A stretch of DNA of 35,862 bases, from NCBI GenBank assembly GCA_017522795.1, contig JAFWXZ010000059.1, forward strand, positions 1-35,862, written 5' to 3'. Below are positions 6,953 through 14,899 of the stretch, piece by piece. The notes below the pieces were generated by a model. It ran no database searches. It was not told the DNA's origin and was given only the letters and a program-made list of their open reading frames with translations. Both the position numbers and the translations under genes were made by a program. This stretch comes from Clostridia bacterium. Lineage in GTDB: Bacteria > Bacillota > Clostridia > Oscillospirales > CAG-272. Position 1 is the stretch's first letter, and each line of letters starts with the position of its first letter.

Positions 6953-9046
6953 TTATTCCCAAAGGAACTCGCCCTTTGAAAGACCGCTGCCAATGAGTGA
7001 CGTGCTTGCGGTGGCAGAGGAGTCGCCAAGCATTATGACGTAGCCGTTAATCTGGGCAGGCATATTGACGGTAAGCTTATCCGCACCGATATTGCAGACC
7101 AGGTCGCCGCCCTCGGAAAGCGAGAGCGTGTCATAATTTGCCACGGACGAGAAATTCTGGCAACGGGTTGCCTCGTCTGACATACCGCCGCGGGGCATAA
7201 TTGCCACCACAGAGCCGCCCGTATAGCTGTAGCCCTGCTCGGAGTCTATGGCAGAGTTGCCGTTTCCCGTAGAGATAATCAGCAATCTGCCGCCAGAGAA
7301 TAGGATACCGCCGTAGGACGTGCGGCTATTGGAGTCGATACCGTCACCACCTGCATAAACGTAGAGAGTACCACCGCTGACGGTAATTGCCGCGCCCGAG
7401 GTTGCTATGCCGTTGATACCGTCATCCTTAGAAACGACGTAAAGATTGCCGTCGTTTATATTAACGGTGATTCCCTCAAGTCCCTCGTAGCTGTTGACAA
7501 TATTAATATCACTGCCGGTTACGGTAAGAGTGCCATCCGAATGAATGCCATCGTCGTTTGAATAAAGCGAGATACTACCACCGTTCAGGGTTATATTACC
7601 TGTAGGCGCTTCTCCGTTCTCAAGAGTGGTATCCGAATTTGCGTGGATAGAGTCGTCGTAGGACTTTATAGTAAGGTTGCCCGAATTTACTATTATTTCA
7701 TTATCGGCTTTAATACCCTTGGTGGAGTGGTCTCCCTTATCGGTATTTCCGCCGTCCATTCCTCCCATTCCGCCAGGACCGCCGCCGAAGCCTCCAGGTC
7801 CGCCCTTGTTAATTGTAGTGCTATAGTTAGTCCAATCATAGTAGAGGTACTGACCGCGAACGGTGAGCGCTATAGTGTCATAGGCATCGCTTGGGGTGAG
7901 GTAATCGGAGGCTGCAACGTAGTCTGTGTCCTGTCCCTGCTCCATATCCGAGGTGTAGATAAAGAACTGGAGCTTATCAAAACTTTCGTTTTTGGGGAAG
8001 GAGTAGTAATAATACTGACTTCTGCCGCCCGAGACGGTGGAGTGATACTCGGGATTTACCCAGAGATAGTCGCTGTCAAAGTTGTAGTACTTAATAGAAT
8101 ACTTGTAGTCGCTGTAATTAAAGCGAATAAAGAAGGAGTCCTCGGTGACCGCCGTCACCTGCTCGGAGTAGTTGGAATACTTGTCAGTATAGATATTAAG
8201 GGTAGGATCTCCGTCAAGAGTGACATTATACGCCGCGTCAATACCGTCGCAGGCGGCGTAGAGCGTATAGCTACCGCCATTCAGTGAGACTGTGCTGCGC
8301 TGATTGCCCTTTTCTGAGATATCGCTCCTTGTGGTTTTTATGCAATCACCGACTGTGGAGATAAGGGTTGCGGTGGCATTTTCAAGCTGGACAGAGTCGT
8401 TGCCCTTCAGGGCATTGTCCTTACATACCACGGTAAGTGTCAGATTCTTTACCTGCAGATCATCCTTTGAATGAATGCCGTTGTTGTTTTCGCTGACGAG
8501 ATAAAGCTCGCCCTTGCCTGCTATTTCAAGGTCAACCTCCGAGTGTATAGCACCCGAGAGCGAGGTGGTGTCCTCAACGGATATTGCGGGACGGTTGTCG
8601 TAGATATAGTTTTTCGTATCCTTTTTCGCCAGGATGGAAACCTCGTTGCCGCTGAGTACGGTAATTGGGTTTACACTATTTGAAATCAGCGAAAAGTCAT
8701 GCATTTCAAGGTCGAGCTTATACTCATCGCCAACGTCGACGGTAATGCTGCCCGACAGAGTGCCCGTCACAGAATAAACCGAATCTGCGCTAAGGGCAGT
8801 AAAAGTGAGAACATTATTTTCAAGAGTGTAGCAATCGGGAGTACCTGATATACAGGTGACGGTGACAGAGGAGCTGCTTCCGTCAAAAAGTCCGTCGTAC
8901 ACGCCAAGATCGTTTAAGTCATCGCCATAGGAGCTGTTATCATCAGGAATGTCATCGGTCGCACCACCGCCATCCGTTTTATCATTAACACAGGACGTAA
9001 GCAAAAGCGCGGTAAGCAGAAGCAAAGAAATGATTTTCCTTTTCAT
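6953..9046 (-). CDS. Cthe_2159-type carbohydrate-binding lipoprotein
   Basis: A 697-residue exported lipoprotein. The signal peptide MKRKIISLLLLTALLLTSC ends in a lipobox with lipidated Cys19, followed by an acidic, Gly/Asp-rich linker. The rest is rich in short beta-repeats of the form GxLTVxSxDDGIHSDxxLxI, the pattern of the Cthe_2159 beta-helix family (annotated as carbohydrate-binding domain-containing protein), which binds polysaccharides such as acidic pectic sugars. A Gly/Met-rich stretch near residues 413-435 separates two repeat blocks. Repeated Asp-Asp and Asn-Asp turns could bind calcium. It is the last gene after the VTC-domain and DUF4956 genes, a grouping common in Clostridia; AAGGAG precedes the ATG. 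Ligand unknown. Confidence 0.85.
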   Translation of the reverse strand: MKRKIISLLLLTALLLTSCVNDKTDGGGATDDIPDDNSSYGDDLNDLGVYDGLFDGSSSSVTVTCISGTPDCYTLENNVLTFTALSADSVYSVTGTLSGSITVDVGDEYKLDLEMHDFSLISNSVNPITVLSGNEVSILAKKDTKNYIYDNRPAISVEDTTSLSGAIHSEVDLEIAGKGELYLVSENNNGIHSKDDLQVKNLTLTVVCKDNALKGNDSVQLENATATLISTVGDCIKTTRSDISEKGNQRSTVSLNGGSYTLYAACDGIDAAYNVTLDGDPTLNIYTDKYSNYSEQVTAVTEDSFFIRFNYSDYKYSIKYYNFDSDYLWVNPEYHSTVSGGRSQYYYYSFPKNESFDKLQFFIYTSDMEQGQDTDYVAASDYLTPSDAYDTIALTVRGQYLYYDWTNYSTTINKGGPGGFGGGPGGMGGMDGGNTDKGDHSTKGIKADNEIIVNSGNLTIKSYDDSIHANSDTTLENGEAPTGNITLNGGSISLYSNDDGIHSDGTLTVTGSDINIVNSYEGLEGITVNINDGNLYVVSKDDGINGIATSGAAITVSGGTLYVYAGGDGIDSNSRTSYGGILFSGGRLLIISTGNGNSAIDSEQGYSYTGGSVVAIMPRGGMSDEATRCQNFSSVANYDTLSLSEGGDLVCNIGADKLTVNMPAQINGYVIMLGDSSATASTSLIGSGLSKGEFLWE

Positions 9047-9070
9047 ATTTTTTCTCCTTAATAGAGAGTA

Positions 9071-9766
9071 TTAAAGCTCTCCTGTCTGGGTTTCCTCTCT
9101 TGAGACCATAATTTCCAGATTTCCGTTTCTCTCGCGGAGTTTGTCTATAAACTCCTTCTCCTTGCTCGCATCGCGGAGGGTGAGGTCGTAGGTAAGGCGG
9201 AACATACTGCCCATGTTAGTGGTCTTTACCTTAACGAGCTGACATGCTTTAGTATATTCCTTAAAGATATCGTCAAAGACGGTGGTGTAATCAAGGTCCT
9301 CGGGGATAGTGATGCGCACGCTCTTATGCACCGACATTCTACGGCTGACGCCGAAGTCGATAACGTTATAAAGAGCGAAGAGGACGCCCATAATCACGGT
9401 AAAGAGCGCAGCATAGGCGATGTAGCCCATTCCGCAAACGAGGCCCGTACCCATAGCGAGAAAGATAGCGGCGATCTCTCTTGCAGTACCCGGTGCGCTA
9501 CGGAAGCGGACAAGGCTGAAAGCGCCTGCAACCGCAACGCCCGCGCCGATGTTGCCGTTTACCATCATAATAACCACGCAGACGATGGCGGGAAGGAGAG
9601 CCAGCGTCATAACGAAGCTCTTGGTAAATCTCGCCTTGAATGCGAAGGCAAAGGCAAGAAGTATGCCGAGGACAAGCGCAGAGCCGAGGCAGAGTAAAAA
9701 GTCGATAGGATCTATAACCTGAATTATCGCGGTATCAAAAAGTCCCCTAAAAAGTTCGTCAAGCAT
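9071..9766 (-). CDS. DUF4956 family membrane protein
   Basis: A 231-residue protein with four predicted membrane spans in the first 145 residues, then a cytosolic domain of about 85 residues. Motifs such as NGNIGAGVAVAGAFSLVRFRS and TAREIAAIFLAMGTGL are typical of DUF4956. No biochemical role is firmly known. Members are regularly encoded beside VTC-domain proteins, and a membrane scaffold or partner for that enzyme is a reasonable guess. Its start overlaps the end of the VTC-domain gene by eight bases and its AGGAG site lies inside that gene, so the two are translationally linked. The lipoprotein gene follows after 24 bases. Confidence 0.85.
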   Translation of the reverse strand: MLDELFRGLFDTAIIQVIDPIDFLLCLGSALVLGILLAFAFAFKARFTKSFVMTLALLPAIVCVVIMMVNGNIGAGVAVAGAFSLVRFRSAPGTAREIAAIFLAMGTGLVCGMGYIAYAALFTVIMGVLFALYNVIDFGVSRRMSVHKSVRITIPEDLDYTTVFDDIFKEYTKACQLVKVKTTNMGSMFRLTYDLTLRDASKEKEFIDKLRERNGNLEIMVSREETQTGEL

Positions 9767-10490
9767 TTATGTAGGTCTCCTTTGAGTTAGTATGTATTTT
9801 GGGCAGGACGGTCTTTAAATATGCCGTGCCGTATTTTGAAAACGAGGTTTTATATATTTTCTCCTCCGAGAGAATTCTGACAAGCCATAGAGGAATTGCT
9901 CCGGGGCATTTTATCTCCATCAATACTCTGTCATCGGGGAGTATTGAATAGCCGCGGGCGTCCGCGCAGAGAGATATTTCGGTCTGCCTGCAAAGGATGT
10001 TATCGTCGAAGGTGACGCGAAGATCTCCCCCATCCCTCTCGTAATATGCCTCTCTCTCATAGGAGAGGAACATAGCGGGACGGAGTCCCTCGTAATAGCT
10101 CTTAAAATAGTCTATCTCGCGGCTTATCTGCGTGTTCTCGGGGCATTCACATCTGCCGCAGAGCCAATCGGTAGCCACCGATTCGGGCAGAGCTATGCGC
10201 CGCTTATACACTACGCGATTATATTTCTTTTTCAGCTCGACAAAGACCGTGCTGTCCCTGTCGGCTTGCTTATAGCTTCTGATTCTCAGCTTTTCCTTAT
10301 ATGCCGGCTTTTCTATTGATCGGCGGATAAGCCTGTAGCTTTCGGTATCGTAATAGACGTTGCGAATAGTGGTGCGACCGTAGCTGTCAAGCCTCATATA
10401 CGGCTCGATGCGGGATAGAACCCGCCGCTGCTGATCGCGCGTCAGAAGATACTTCAGTTCATAGCGTCTGAAGACGTTTATGTATGACAC
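9759..10490 (-). CDS. VTC-domain (polyphosphate polymerase-like) protein
   Basis: A 243-residue triphosphate-tunnel protein of the VTC family. It has FRRYELKYLLT at the N-terminus, KEKLRIRSY with tunnel Arg/Lys residues, FVELKKKYNRVVYKRR, and a late VLMEIKCPG strand, the alternating basic and acidic residues that line the tunnel. In yeast VTC4 this domain makes polyphosphate from ATP; bacterial members are annotated as polyphosphate polymerase domain-containing, mostly untested. The start chosen is GTG at 10490, with AGGAG eight bases upstream. The longer ATG at 10547 has no ribosome site and lies upstream of a TATAAT box (10522-10527, minus strand). The protein has no membrane span and probably works with the DUF4956 protein. 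Confidence 0.83.
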   Translation of the reverse strand: MSYINVFRRYELKYLLTRDQQRRVLSRIEPYMRLDSYGRTTIRNVYYDTESYRLIRRSIEKPAYKEKLRIRSYKQADRDSTVFVELKKKYNRVVYKRRIALPESVATDWLCGRCECPENTQISREIDYFKSYYEGLRPAMFLSYEREAYYERDGGDLRVTFDDNILCRQTEISLCADARGYSILPDDRVLMEIKCPGAIPLWLVRILSEEKIYKTSFSKYGTAYLKTVLPKIHTNSKETYINA

Positions 10491-10576
10491 GTGCCCATCT
10501 CCTATGTATTTTTCCGAATATATTATATCATTATTTACCCAAAACAAAATTTAAAAAATAGAGATTTTTCCCTTGC

Positions 10577-10610
10577 AAAACGACTCGCTCCTTGCGGCGC
10601 GAGTCGTTTT
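10577..10610 (-). terminator. Terminator of the cysteine-repeat protein gene
   Basis: AAAACGACTCGC (10577-10588) pairs with GCGAGTCGTTTT (10599-10610) around a 10-base loop. The minus-strand product ends in a short U-run. It separates this gene from the VTC operon. Confidence 0.72.
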
Positions 10611-10616
10611 AAAATT

Positions 10617-12368
10617 TTATTGAGTCTGCTCTACGGTAATAGCAAGAGTAAGTGCAATAGTGTAGTCAAGCTCATCGTAATGATAAACGTAAAGCACCTT
10701 ATTATCCTCGATAGCGGTTGCATTTTCACCGATACGAATTACGGGAAGAGCGATCGTTTCCTCTCTGCCGCAGCCCTCGGTGGTGCAACGGATGGTGACC
10801 GAGCCTTCCTCAAAGAGGGTGGGGTTTGTCACCTTGCCAACAGTCTCTACGTTATGGCTTCCAAGCTGGAAGTTTACCATAGTGAGAGTGTAGGTGATGC
10901 CATCCTTCTCATAGGTGTAGATAAGGTCGCCCGGTGTCTGGCAGGTAGAGGTGTCGGTGCATTCGGGCACGACGTTCTCCTCGCGGACCTCGGGAGTCTG
11001 GCAATCCTTCTGATTGCAGGTACCGACAAGATCAAACTTGTTATCGCCAACAAAGACCAGCTCATACACATAATTATGAGGAAGAACGGTGCCGATGCTT
11101 AGCTCAAGCTCGATAGTCAGCGCGTACTTCTCGGAAACGTAGGTGTAGAGAACCTTTTTAGGTGTCATCTCGGTTGCCTCGTTGAGAACAACGGAGTTCT
11201 TCTTTTCCTCATCCTCAAGCTCAATTTTATTAAGCACTATTCTGGCAGAGGCACTGCATCCCTCGGCAGCGCATCTGAGAACCGCATAGCCGTCACGGTT
11301 AGCGGTGGGAGCCACAGTCTCCTCAGGCACGTACTTAAAGTCGTGCTCGTTATAATTAAGCTCAAGCTTAAGATTTGCGGTAAGGGCATATCCCTCAATA
11401 GGATAAGTGTAGTTAAGCACCTGCTTGCCTATGGCGCAATTTCTGCTCTCTACGGTGGCGTTAACACCGATCTCCGCTTTCGGAAGAGTTATTTTCTTAA
11501 CGCCATCACAGCCCTCTGCGATACACACAAGATTGAGCTGTCCGTTAGCAAGAAGCGTGGGATTTATTATTTCGCTCTCGGAAATAACGTAGTTATGATC
11601 GGGCTTTCCGATCGTAGCGGCAACAGCCTTGCCACATTCCTCGCAAACGTAATAGCCGCCCGTCTTCATACCGCAGCCGAGGACCTGTACTCCTACGGGA
11701 ACCATACCGGGTGTACCGTAGAGATAAACGCCTTCGCTGATCTCGTACTCGGTGACAAACTTGCCGTTAAGCTTATGTGCGGCGGTCTCCCTGCCCTGCG
11801 CTACGAAGCTGCCCTTTACACCGTCCACGGTGTAAGAATAAACGTCCTTATGGGGTGTGCGACAGCTGCCCTCAATAGTGTGATCAATCTTAAGGTCGGT
11901 TGCTCCCTCAATAGACAGAGTCGGCTGGGGACAATCCTTATAAATACAGGTACCGGTGATGGTGGATATGCCGTCCTCGGTGACGATCTCACACTTGTAA
12001 GTATGAGTGTCCATAGGAATTTCCTCGGTATATGTATAGGTTTTTCCGTTATCCTTAAAGATAAAGGAATACTCCATCACGCCGGGCGCGGTACAGGTAG
12101 CATCGGTCTTGACCTTATGGGTGACTCCCGAAAGAATATCCCATTTGCGAGTGGGGTTCTGACAACCCTCGAACTGACATTCGCCGATAAAGTCGAACTC
12201 GCCGTCTGCTCCTTTTTCCATATGATAAATATAATCGTGCTGGTGTCTGTCGGTGGTTGCATAGGTGACTGCACCGGCAAGGCTTCCGATAAGAAGCGCG
12301 CCTACCAGAGTAATAACGATGATAAGAATTCTTTCTTTAAGTCTTACAGAGCCCAAGATATCGCTCAT
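10617..12368 (-). CDS. Membrane-anchored extracellular protein with CxxxxC repeats
   Basis: I do not recognise this 583-residue protein. One N-terminal membrane span (about 13-35, IIVITLVGALLIGSLAGAV) places the rest outside the cell. The outer part is made of 70-90-residue repeats, each with a cysteine pair four residues apart: CQFEGC, CIYKDC, CIAEGC, CAAEGC, CNQKDC, CTTEGC; there is also CEECG. Two repeat kinds are seen. One reads FxxxGxCxxxxCxxP and then TCxxPGxxxYxYxxxG. The other reads NPTLxxxGxxxxxCxxEGC, then a TLP-type strand and a Tyr-rich strand. The start at 12368 was chosen for its AAGGAGG site and promoter at 12409-12437. It is transcribed separately from, but toward, the VTC group. 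Adhesion, metal or disulfide roles are guesses. Confidence 0.7.
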   Translation of the reverse strand: MSDILGSVRLKERILIIVITLVGALLIGSLAGAVTYATTDRHQHDYIYHMEKGADGEFDFIGECQFEGCQNPTRKWDILSGVTHKVKTDATCTAPGVMEYSFIFKDNGKTYTYTEEIPMDTHTYKCEIVTEDGISTITGTCIYKDCPQPTLSIEGATDLKIDHTIEGSCRTPHKDVYSYTVDGVKGSFVAQGRETAAHKLNGKFVTEYEISEGVYLYGTPGMVPVGVQVLGCGMKTGGYYVCEECGKAVAATIGKPDHNYVISESEIINPTLLANGQLNLVCIAEGCDGVKKITLPKAEIGVNATVESRNCAIGKQVLNYTYPIEGYALTANLKLELNYNEHDFKYVPEETVAPTANRDGYAVLRCAAEGCSASARIVLNKIELEDEEKKNSVVLNEATEMTPKKVLYTYVSEKYALTIELELSIGTVLPHNYVYELVFVGDNKFDLVGTCNQKDCQTPEVREENVVPECTDTSTCQTPGDLIYTYEKDGITYTLTMVNFQLGSHNVETVGKVTNPTLFEEGSVTIRCTTEGCGREETIALPVIRIGENATAIEDNKVLYVYHYDELDYTIALTLAITVEQTQ

Positions 12369-12408
12369 AATTTCCTCCTTGGTTTTTTGCATAGTTTTAC
12401 AATAAAAC

Positions 12409-12437
12409 ATTTTATCACAAGAAAATACTTTTGTCAA
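12409..12437 (-). promoter_or_regulatory. Promoter of the cysteine-repeat protein gene
   Basis: Minus strand: TTGACA (12432-12437), 17-base spacer, TAAAAT (12409-12414), with a leader of about 34 bases. Confidence 0.78.
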
Positions 12438-12458
12438 CTCGTTTCTAAAATAAAAAAA

Positions 12459-12490
12459 GCAATATACGCGTTATTTTATGCGTATATTGC
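12459..12490 (-). terminator. Terminator of the FAD/Rieske gene
   Basis: Eleven-base arms GCAATATACGC (12459-12469) and GCGTATATTGC (12480-12490) with a 10-base loop; on the minus strand a run of seven T follows. Confidence 0.85.
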
Positions 12491-12507
12491 CATATTTTTT
12501 CTTTTTT

Positions 12508-13806
12508 TCAAAGCTTTGCATTTTTTTGCGTGGGATTATCAATTATTCTGCCGTCGGGCGTATAGCGTGAGCCGTGGCAGGCGCAATCCCAGCTATGCTC
12601 TGCCCTATTCCAATGAAGCCCGCAGCCGAGATGAGTACAGCGCTTTGTCGTTGGGAAAAGCAGACCTCCTACGCTCTCGATCCCGTTTAATAAAAGCTGG
12701 CGATGCAGGATGCTTCGACTTGGCGAAAGAACGGAGGACAGCCTATTTTGGACCCCACATATCATATCTGCAAGCAGCTCTGCGGCAACGGCGCTGCCAC
12801 ACATTCCCCATTTATTAAAGCCCGTCGCCACGTAGAGTCTACAGCCAAGGGCGGAATATCTGCCAACGTACGGAATACCGTCAAGGCTCATACAGTCCTG
12901 TGCAGCAAAGGCGATCTTTTCGGTAGAATCGGGATATAGTCTACGCCTTGCCGCCCTGACCGTATCAAAGCAACCGCCTCCCTTTCCCGTTCTGTGACCA
13001 CCGCCACCGAGGAGGAGATATTTGCCGTAATTTCTGAACGAAAGGCCTCCTCGAGCCTCGTCAACGTACATACCCGACAGGCTGTCGGCATTTTCAAGTG
13101 CGAGAACGTAGGAGCGGTGCTGATAAAGCTTAAGATAATAAAAGCCGTGGCGGTCAATAAAGGGAAAATGGGTGGCTATTATTACACTTTTCGCGCTGAC
13201 GCTTCCCTCGTCCGTAAATACCCTGCCGCCCTTGACCGCTCTGACGAAGCTGTTTTCATATATCTCGAGCTCCTCTGCCATTTTGCCAAGCATAAGCAAA
13301 GGATTGAACTGCGCCTGCCCCGAGAGGCGCACAGCGCCAGCCACATCAAAAGGAAGCTCGGTAGAGCCTTCAAAGGAAGCGGGCGCGCCAAGCCGCTCCA
13401 GCACACGCACCTCGCGCTCTATGGCGGCTCTGTCGGATAGCGAATAGACGTAATTATCCCTTATCTGCATATGGCAGGGGTATTTATCCGAAAGGGCAAC
13501 GAGCTTTTTTATCGCGTCGGCATTTGCCCTGTAAAAAGCTGATGCGGTGTCAAAGCCATAGCGCGAGGCAATTTTCTGATAGACAAGCCCCTGCCCCGCG
13601 GTAATCTTGCCCGTGGTATGCCCCGTCGTTGCCGAGCATATTCTGTTCTTTTCCAGCAGAATACAGTCCACGCCCCGACGTCGAAGCTCATGAGCGCAGA
13701 GTATTCCCGCAATACCGCCGCCAACTATCGCCACGTCGGTATAGAGATGTCCTTTTAACGAATTAAAGGCGGGCATTTTCACTTCAGCTTGCCATATAGA
13801 TTGCAT
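12508..13806 (-). CDS. FAD-dependent oxidoreductase with C-terminal Rieske [2Fe-2S] domain
   Basis: A 432-residue flavoprotein. The N-terminal DAO-type FAD fold has VAIVGGGIAG at 25-34 and the NRICSATTGHTTGKIT segment; IPYVGRY and LYVATGFNKWGM near 340-370 complete the FAD site. The last 60 residues form a Rieske cluster with Cys390-Thr-His392 and Cys408-x-x-His411. This DAO-plus-Rieske layout is widespread in Bacillota, but the substrate is not known. Electrons presumably pass between the Rieske centre, the flavin and an amine or hydroxy acid. The ATG has AAAAAGGGG upstream. It has its own terminator and looks monocistronic. No signal peptide is seen. Confidence 0.88.
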   Translation of the reverse strand: MQSIWQAEVKMPAFNSLKGHLYTDVAIVGGGIAGILCAHELRRRGVDCILLEKNRICSATTGHTTGKITAGQGLVYQKIASRYGFDTASAFYRANADAIKKLVALSDKYPCHMQIRDNYVYSLSDRAAIEREVRVLERLGAPASFEGSTELPFDVAGAVRLSGQAQFNPLLMLGKMAEELEIYENSFVRAVKGGRVFTDEGSVSAKSVIIATHFPFIDRHGFYYLKLYQHRSYVLALENADSLSGMYVDEARGGLSFRNYGKYLLLGGGGHRTGKGGGCFDTVRAARRRLYPDSTEKIAFAAQDCMSLDGIPYVGRYSALGCRLYVATGFNKWGMCGSAVAAELLADMICGVQNRLSSVLSPSRSILHRQLLLNGIESVGGLLFPTTKRCTHLGCGLHWNRAEHSWDCACHGSRYTPDGRIIDNPTQKNAKL

Positions 13807-13873
13807 TATTAACCCCTTTTTGCAAATCAGACTTTACATTATCCTATGCAAAGCGGAGAGTTTTATACAAAAA

Positions 13874-13909
13874 AAGAAAAAGGTCGGACAAAAAGCCCGA
13901 CCTTTTTCT
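13874..13909 (-). terminator. Terminator of the 79-residue membrane protein gene
   Basis: AGGTCGG (13881-13887) pairs with CCGACCT (13897-13903), extended by flanking A and T runs; works on the minus strand just after the gene ending at 13920 and could also work on the plus strand. Confidence 0.8.
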
Positions 13910-13919
13910 TAAAATATCA

Positions 13920-14159
13920 TTACTTAAGGATCTTTAAGTAGTCAAGGATAGAAAGAACAACGCTTACGGTGAAGTAAAGACCGATAAGGCCGCCTACAAG
14001 ACCGAATGCCCATCCAATAAGGGGAAGACCCGAAAGCAGACCGATAAGAAGACCTGCTACAACGTCAGCAACGATGTGGATAAGAATGTTAACGATAAGA
14101 GCGCCTATGTCCTTCTTTGCCTTGAAAGCCAAGGGAAACAGTTTCTTGAGAGTATCCAT
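13920..14159 (-). CDS. Small hydrophobic membrane protein, 79 residues
   Basis: Function not recognised. MDTLKKLFPLAFKAKKDIGA is an amphipathic basic start. Two long hydrophobic segments follow, separated by a Gly/Pro turn (LLSGLPLIGWAFGLVGGLIG), and the protein ends in DYLKILK. The start at 14159 is set by a perfect AAGGAGGT site; the longer frame upstream lacks one. A consensus promoter (14236-14264) gives a leader of about 70 bases, and a strong terminator follows, so it is a single well-expressed gene. Similar short hydrophobic proteins seem common in gut Clostridia, but I cannot name a family. Confidence 0.75.
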   Translation of the reverse strand: MDTLKKLFPLAFKAKKDIGALIVNILIHIVADVVAGLLIGLLSGLPLIGWAFGLVGGLIGLYFTVSVVLSILDYLKILK

Positions 14160-14235
14160 TTGATTAACCTCCTTAAAGAATAATATGTCGGCAGGACAGG
14201 TAAAATGCCCTGTAAGGAAATAAATTTCCGTGATT

Positions 14236-14264
14236 ATTGTAGCACTAAAAACGAAAAATGTCAA
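14236..14264 (-). promoter_or_regulatory. Promoter of the small membrane protein gene
   Basis: Minus strand: TTGACA (14259-14264), 17-base spacer, TACAAT (14236-14241). Divergent from the plus-strand promoter at 14330. Confidence 0.8.
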
Positions 14265-14329
14265 TATTCTACCGAATTTTTATAAAAAAACAGTAGAGAC
14301 CTATATCTTTACTTTTTTATTAAAAGGTG

Positions 14330-14358
14330 TTGAAAACGAAAATAAATCGTGGTATAAT
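14330..14358 (+). promoter_or_regulatory. Promoter of the CD3324-like regulator leader
   Basis: TTGAAA (14330-14335), 17-base spacer, TATAAT (14353-14358). Transcription would begin near 14365, about 165 bases before the proposed regulator start. Confidence 0.82.
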
Positions 14359-14435
14359 TTTCCTGTTAGCAGGTTGAGCTTATGTTGCAGGGCTCGATGT
14401 CTGCGCGCAAAAATGACGTCAGGAGGTTTATATTG

Positions 14436-14474
14436 ATGCTTATTACTATGGAAAGAGTTGCAAACGCGGCATAG
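14436..14474 (+). CDS. Possible 12-residue leader peptide
   Basis: ATG to TAG encodes MLITMERVANAA. It carries the best ribosome site of the region, AGGAGG at 14421-14426, nine bases before the ATG, and lies in a leader of about 165 bases. Its stop codon falls within an inverted pair CATAGGC / GCCTATG further along. It may be a translated leader controlling the regulator downstream. No amino-acid run such as in attenuator peptides is present, and expression is unproven. Confidence 0.4.
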   Translation: MLITMERVANAA

Positions 14475-14529
14475 GCTGACGCGAATATGGCCTATGTCTA
14501 ACCAGATTATACATATTGGGAGGCATATT

Positions 14530-14793
14530 GTGGGCTATAAAAGAAGCACGAAGCTTCCGAGCGAGCTTATAGAGCAGATACAGGAGTACGTCGACGGAGA
14601 AACGGTATATATACCGAGAAAATCAAGCGCGAGAAGAAAATGGGGCGAGAGAAGCGGATGCTGCGCCTCGCTTGACGAAAGGAATGCCGAGATCTACCGA
14701 AAATACAAGGACGGTCAAAGCGTAAAAAGCTTGGCGGAGGAATACTATATCTCAAAGCAAGGGATATACAAAATATTGACTAAGTTCAAATAA
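14530..14793 (+). CDS. CD3324-like small DNA-binding protein (Mor-like helix-turn-helix)
   Basis: An 87-residue protein resembling the CD3324 family of Clostridia, related to Mor-type activators. ELIEQIQEYVDGETVYIPRK is followed by KWGERSG, then a C-terminal helix-turn-helix with ERNAEIYRKYKDGQSVKSLA and YYISKQGIYKIL. The start is placed at GTG 14530, six bases after GGGAGG; family members begin with a similar YKxxxxLPxELI segment, so upstream in-frame starts (TTG 14458, ATG 14494) are less likely. It precedes an ABC exporter operon by about 105 bases and a weak terminator, so it could regulate the exporter, but that is inference from position only. Confidence 0.75.
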   Translation: MGYKRSTKLPSELIEQIQEYVDGETVYIPRKSSARRKWGERSGCCASLDERNAEIYRKYKDGQSVKSLAEEYYISKQGIYKILTKFK

Positions 14794-14802
14794 TTAACCC
14801 GT

Positions 14803-14832
14803 AGGCAAGAGACGGCTTATCGGCTCTTGCCT
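14803..14832 (+). terminator. Possible weak terminator or attenuator before the ABC operon
   Basis: Arms AGGCAAGAG (14803-14811) and CTCTTGCCT (14824-14832) with a 12-base loop; the tail GATATTTT is only partly T-rich, so readthrough into the ABC genes is likely. Confidence 0.6.
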
Positions 14833-14845
14833 GATATTTTATACA

Positions 14846-14890
14846 GGGCGAGAAATGATCGCCCACGGTTGCGGACTAAAGGTCCGCAAA
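14846..14890 (+). promoter_or_regulatory. Two hairpins ahead of the ABC ATPase ribosome site
   Basis: GGGCGA/TCGCCC (in 14846-14864) and TTGCGGAC/GTCCGCAA (14870-14890) form two short stems. The second ends just where AAAGGAGG begins, so it could gate translation of the ABC ATPase. Confidence 0.4.
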
Positions 14891-14899
14891 GGAGGATTA

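Noticed and set aside
11343-12818. 491-codon plus-strand frame
   Set aside because: Crosses two minus-strand genes, a promoter and a terminator; its translation has no recognisable domain.
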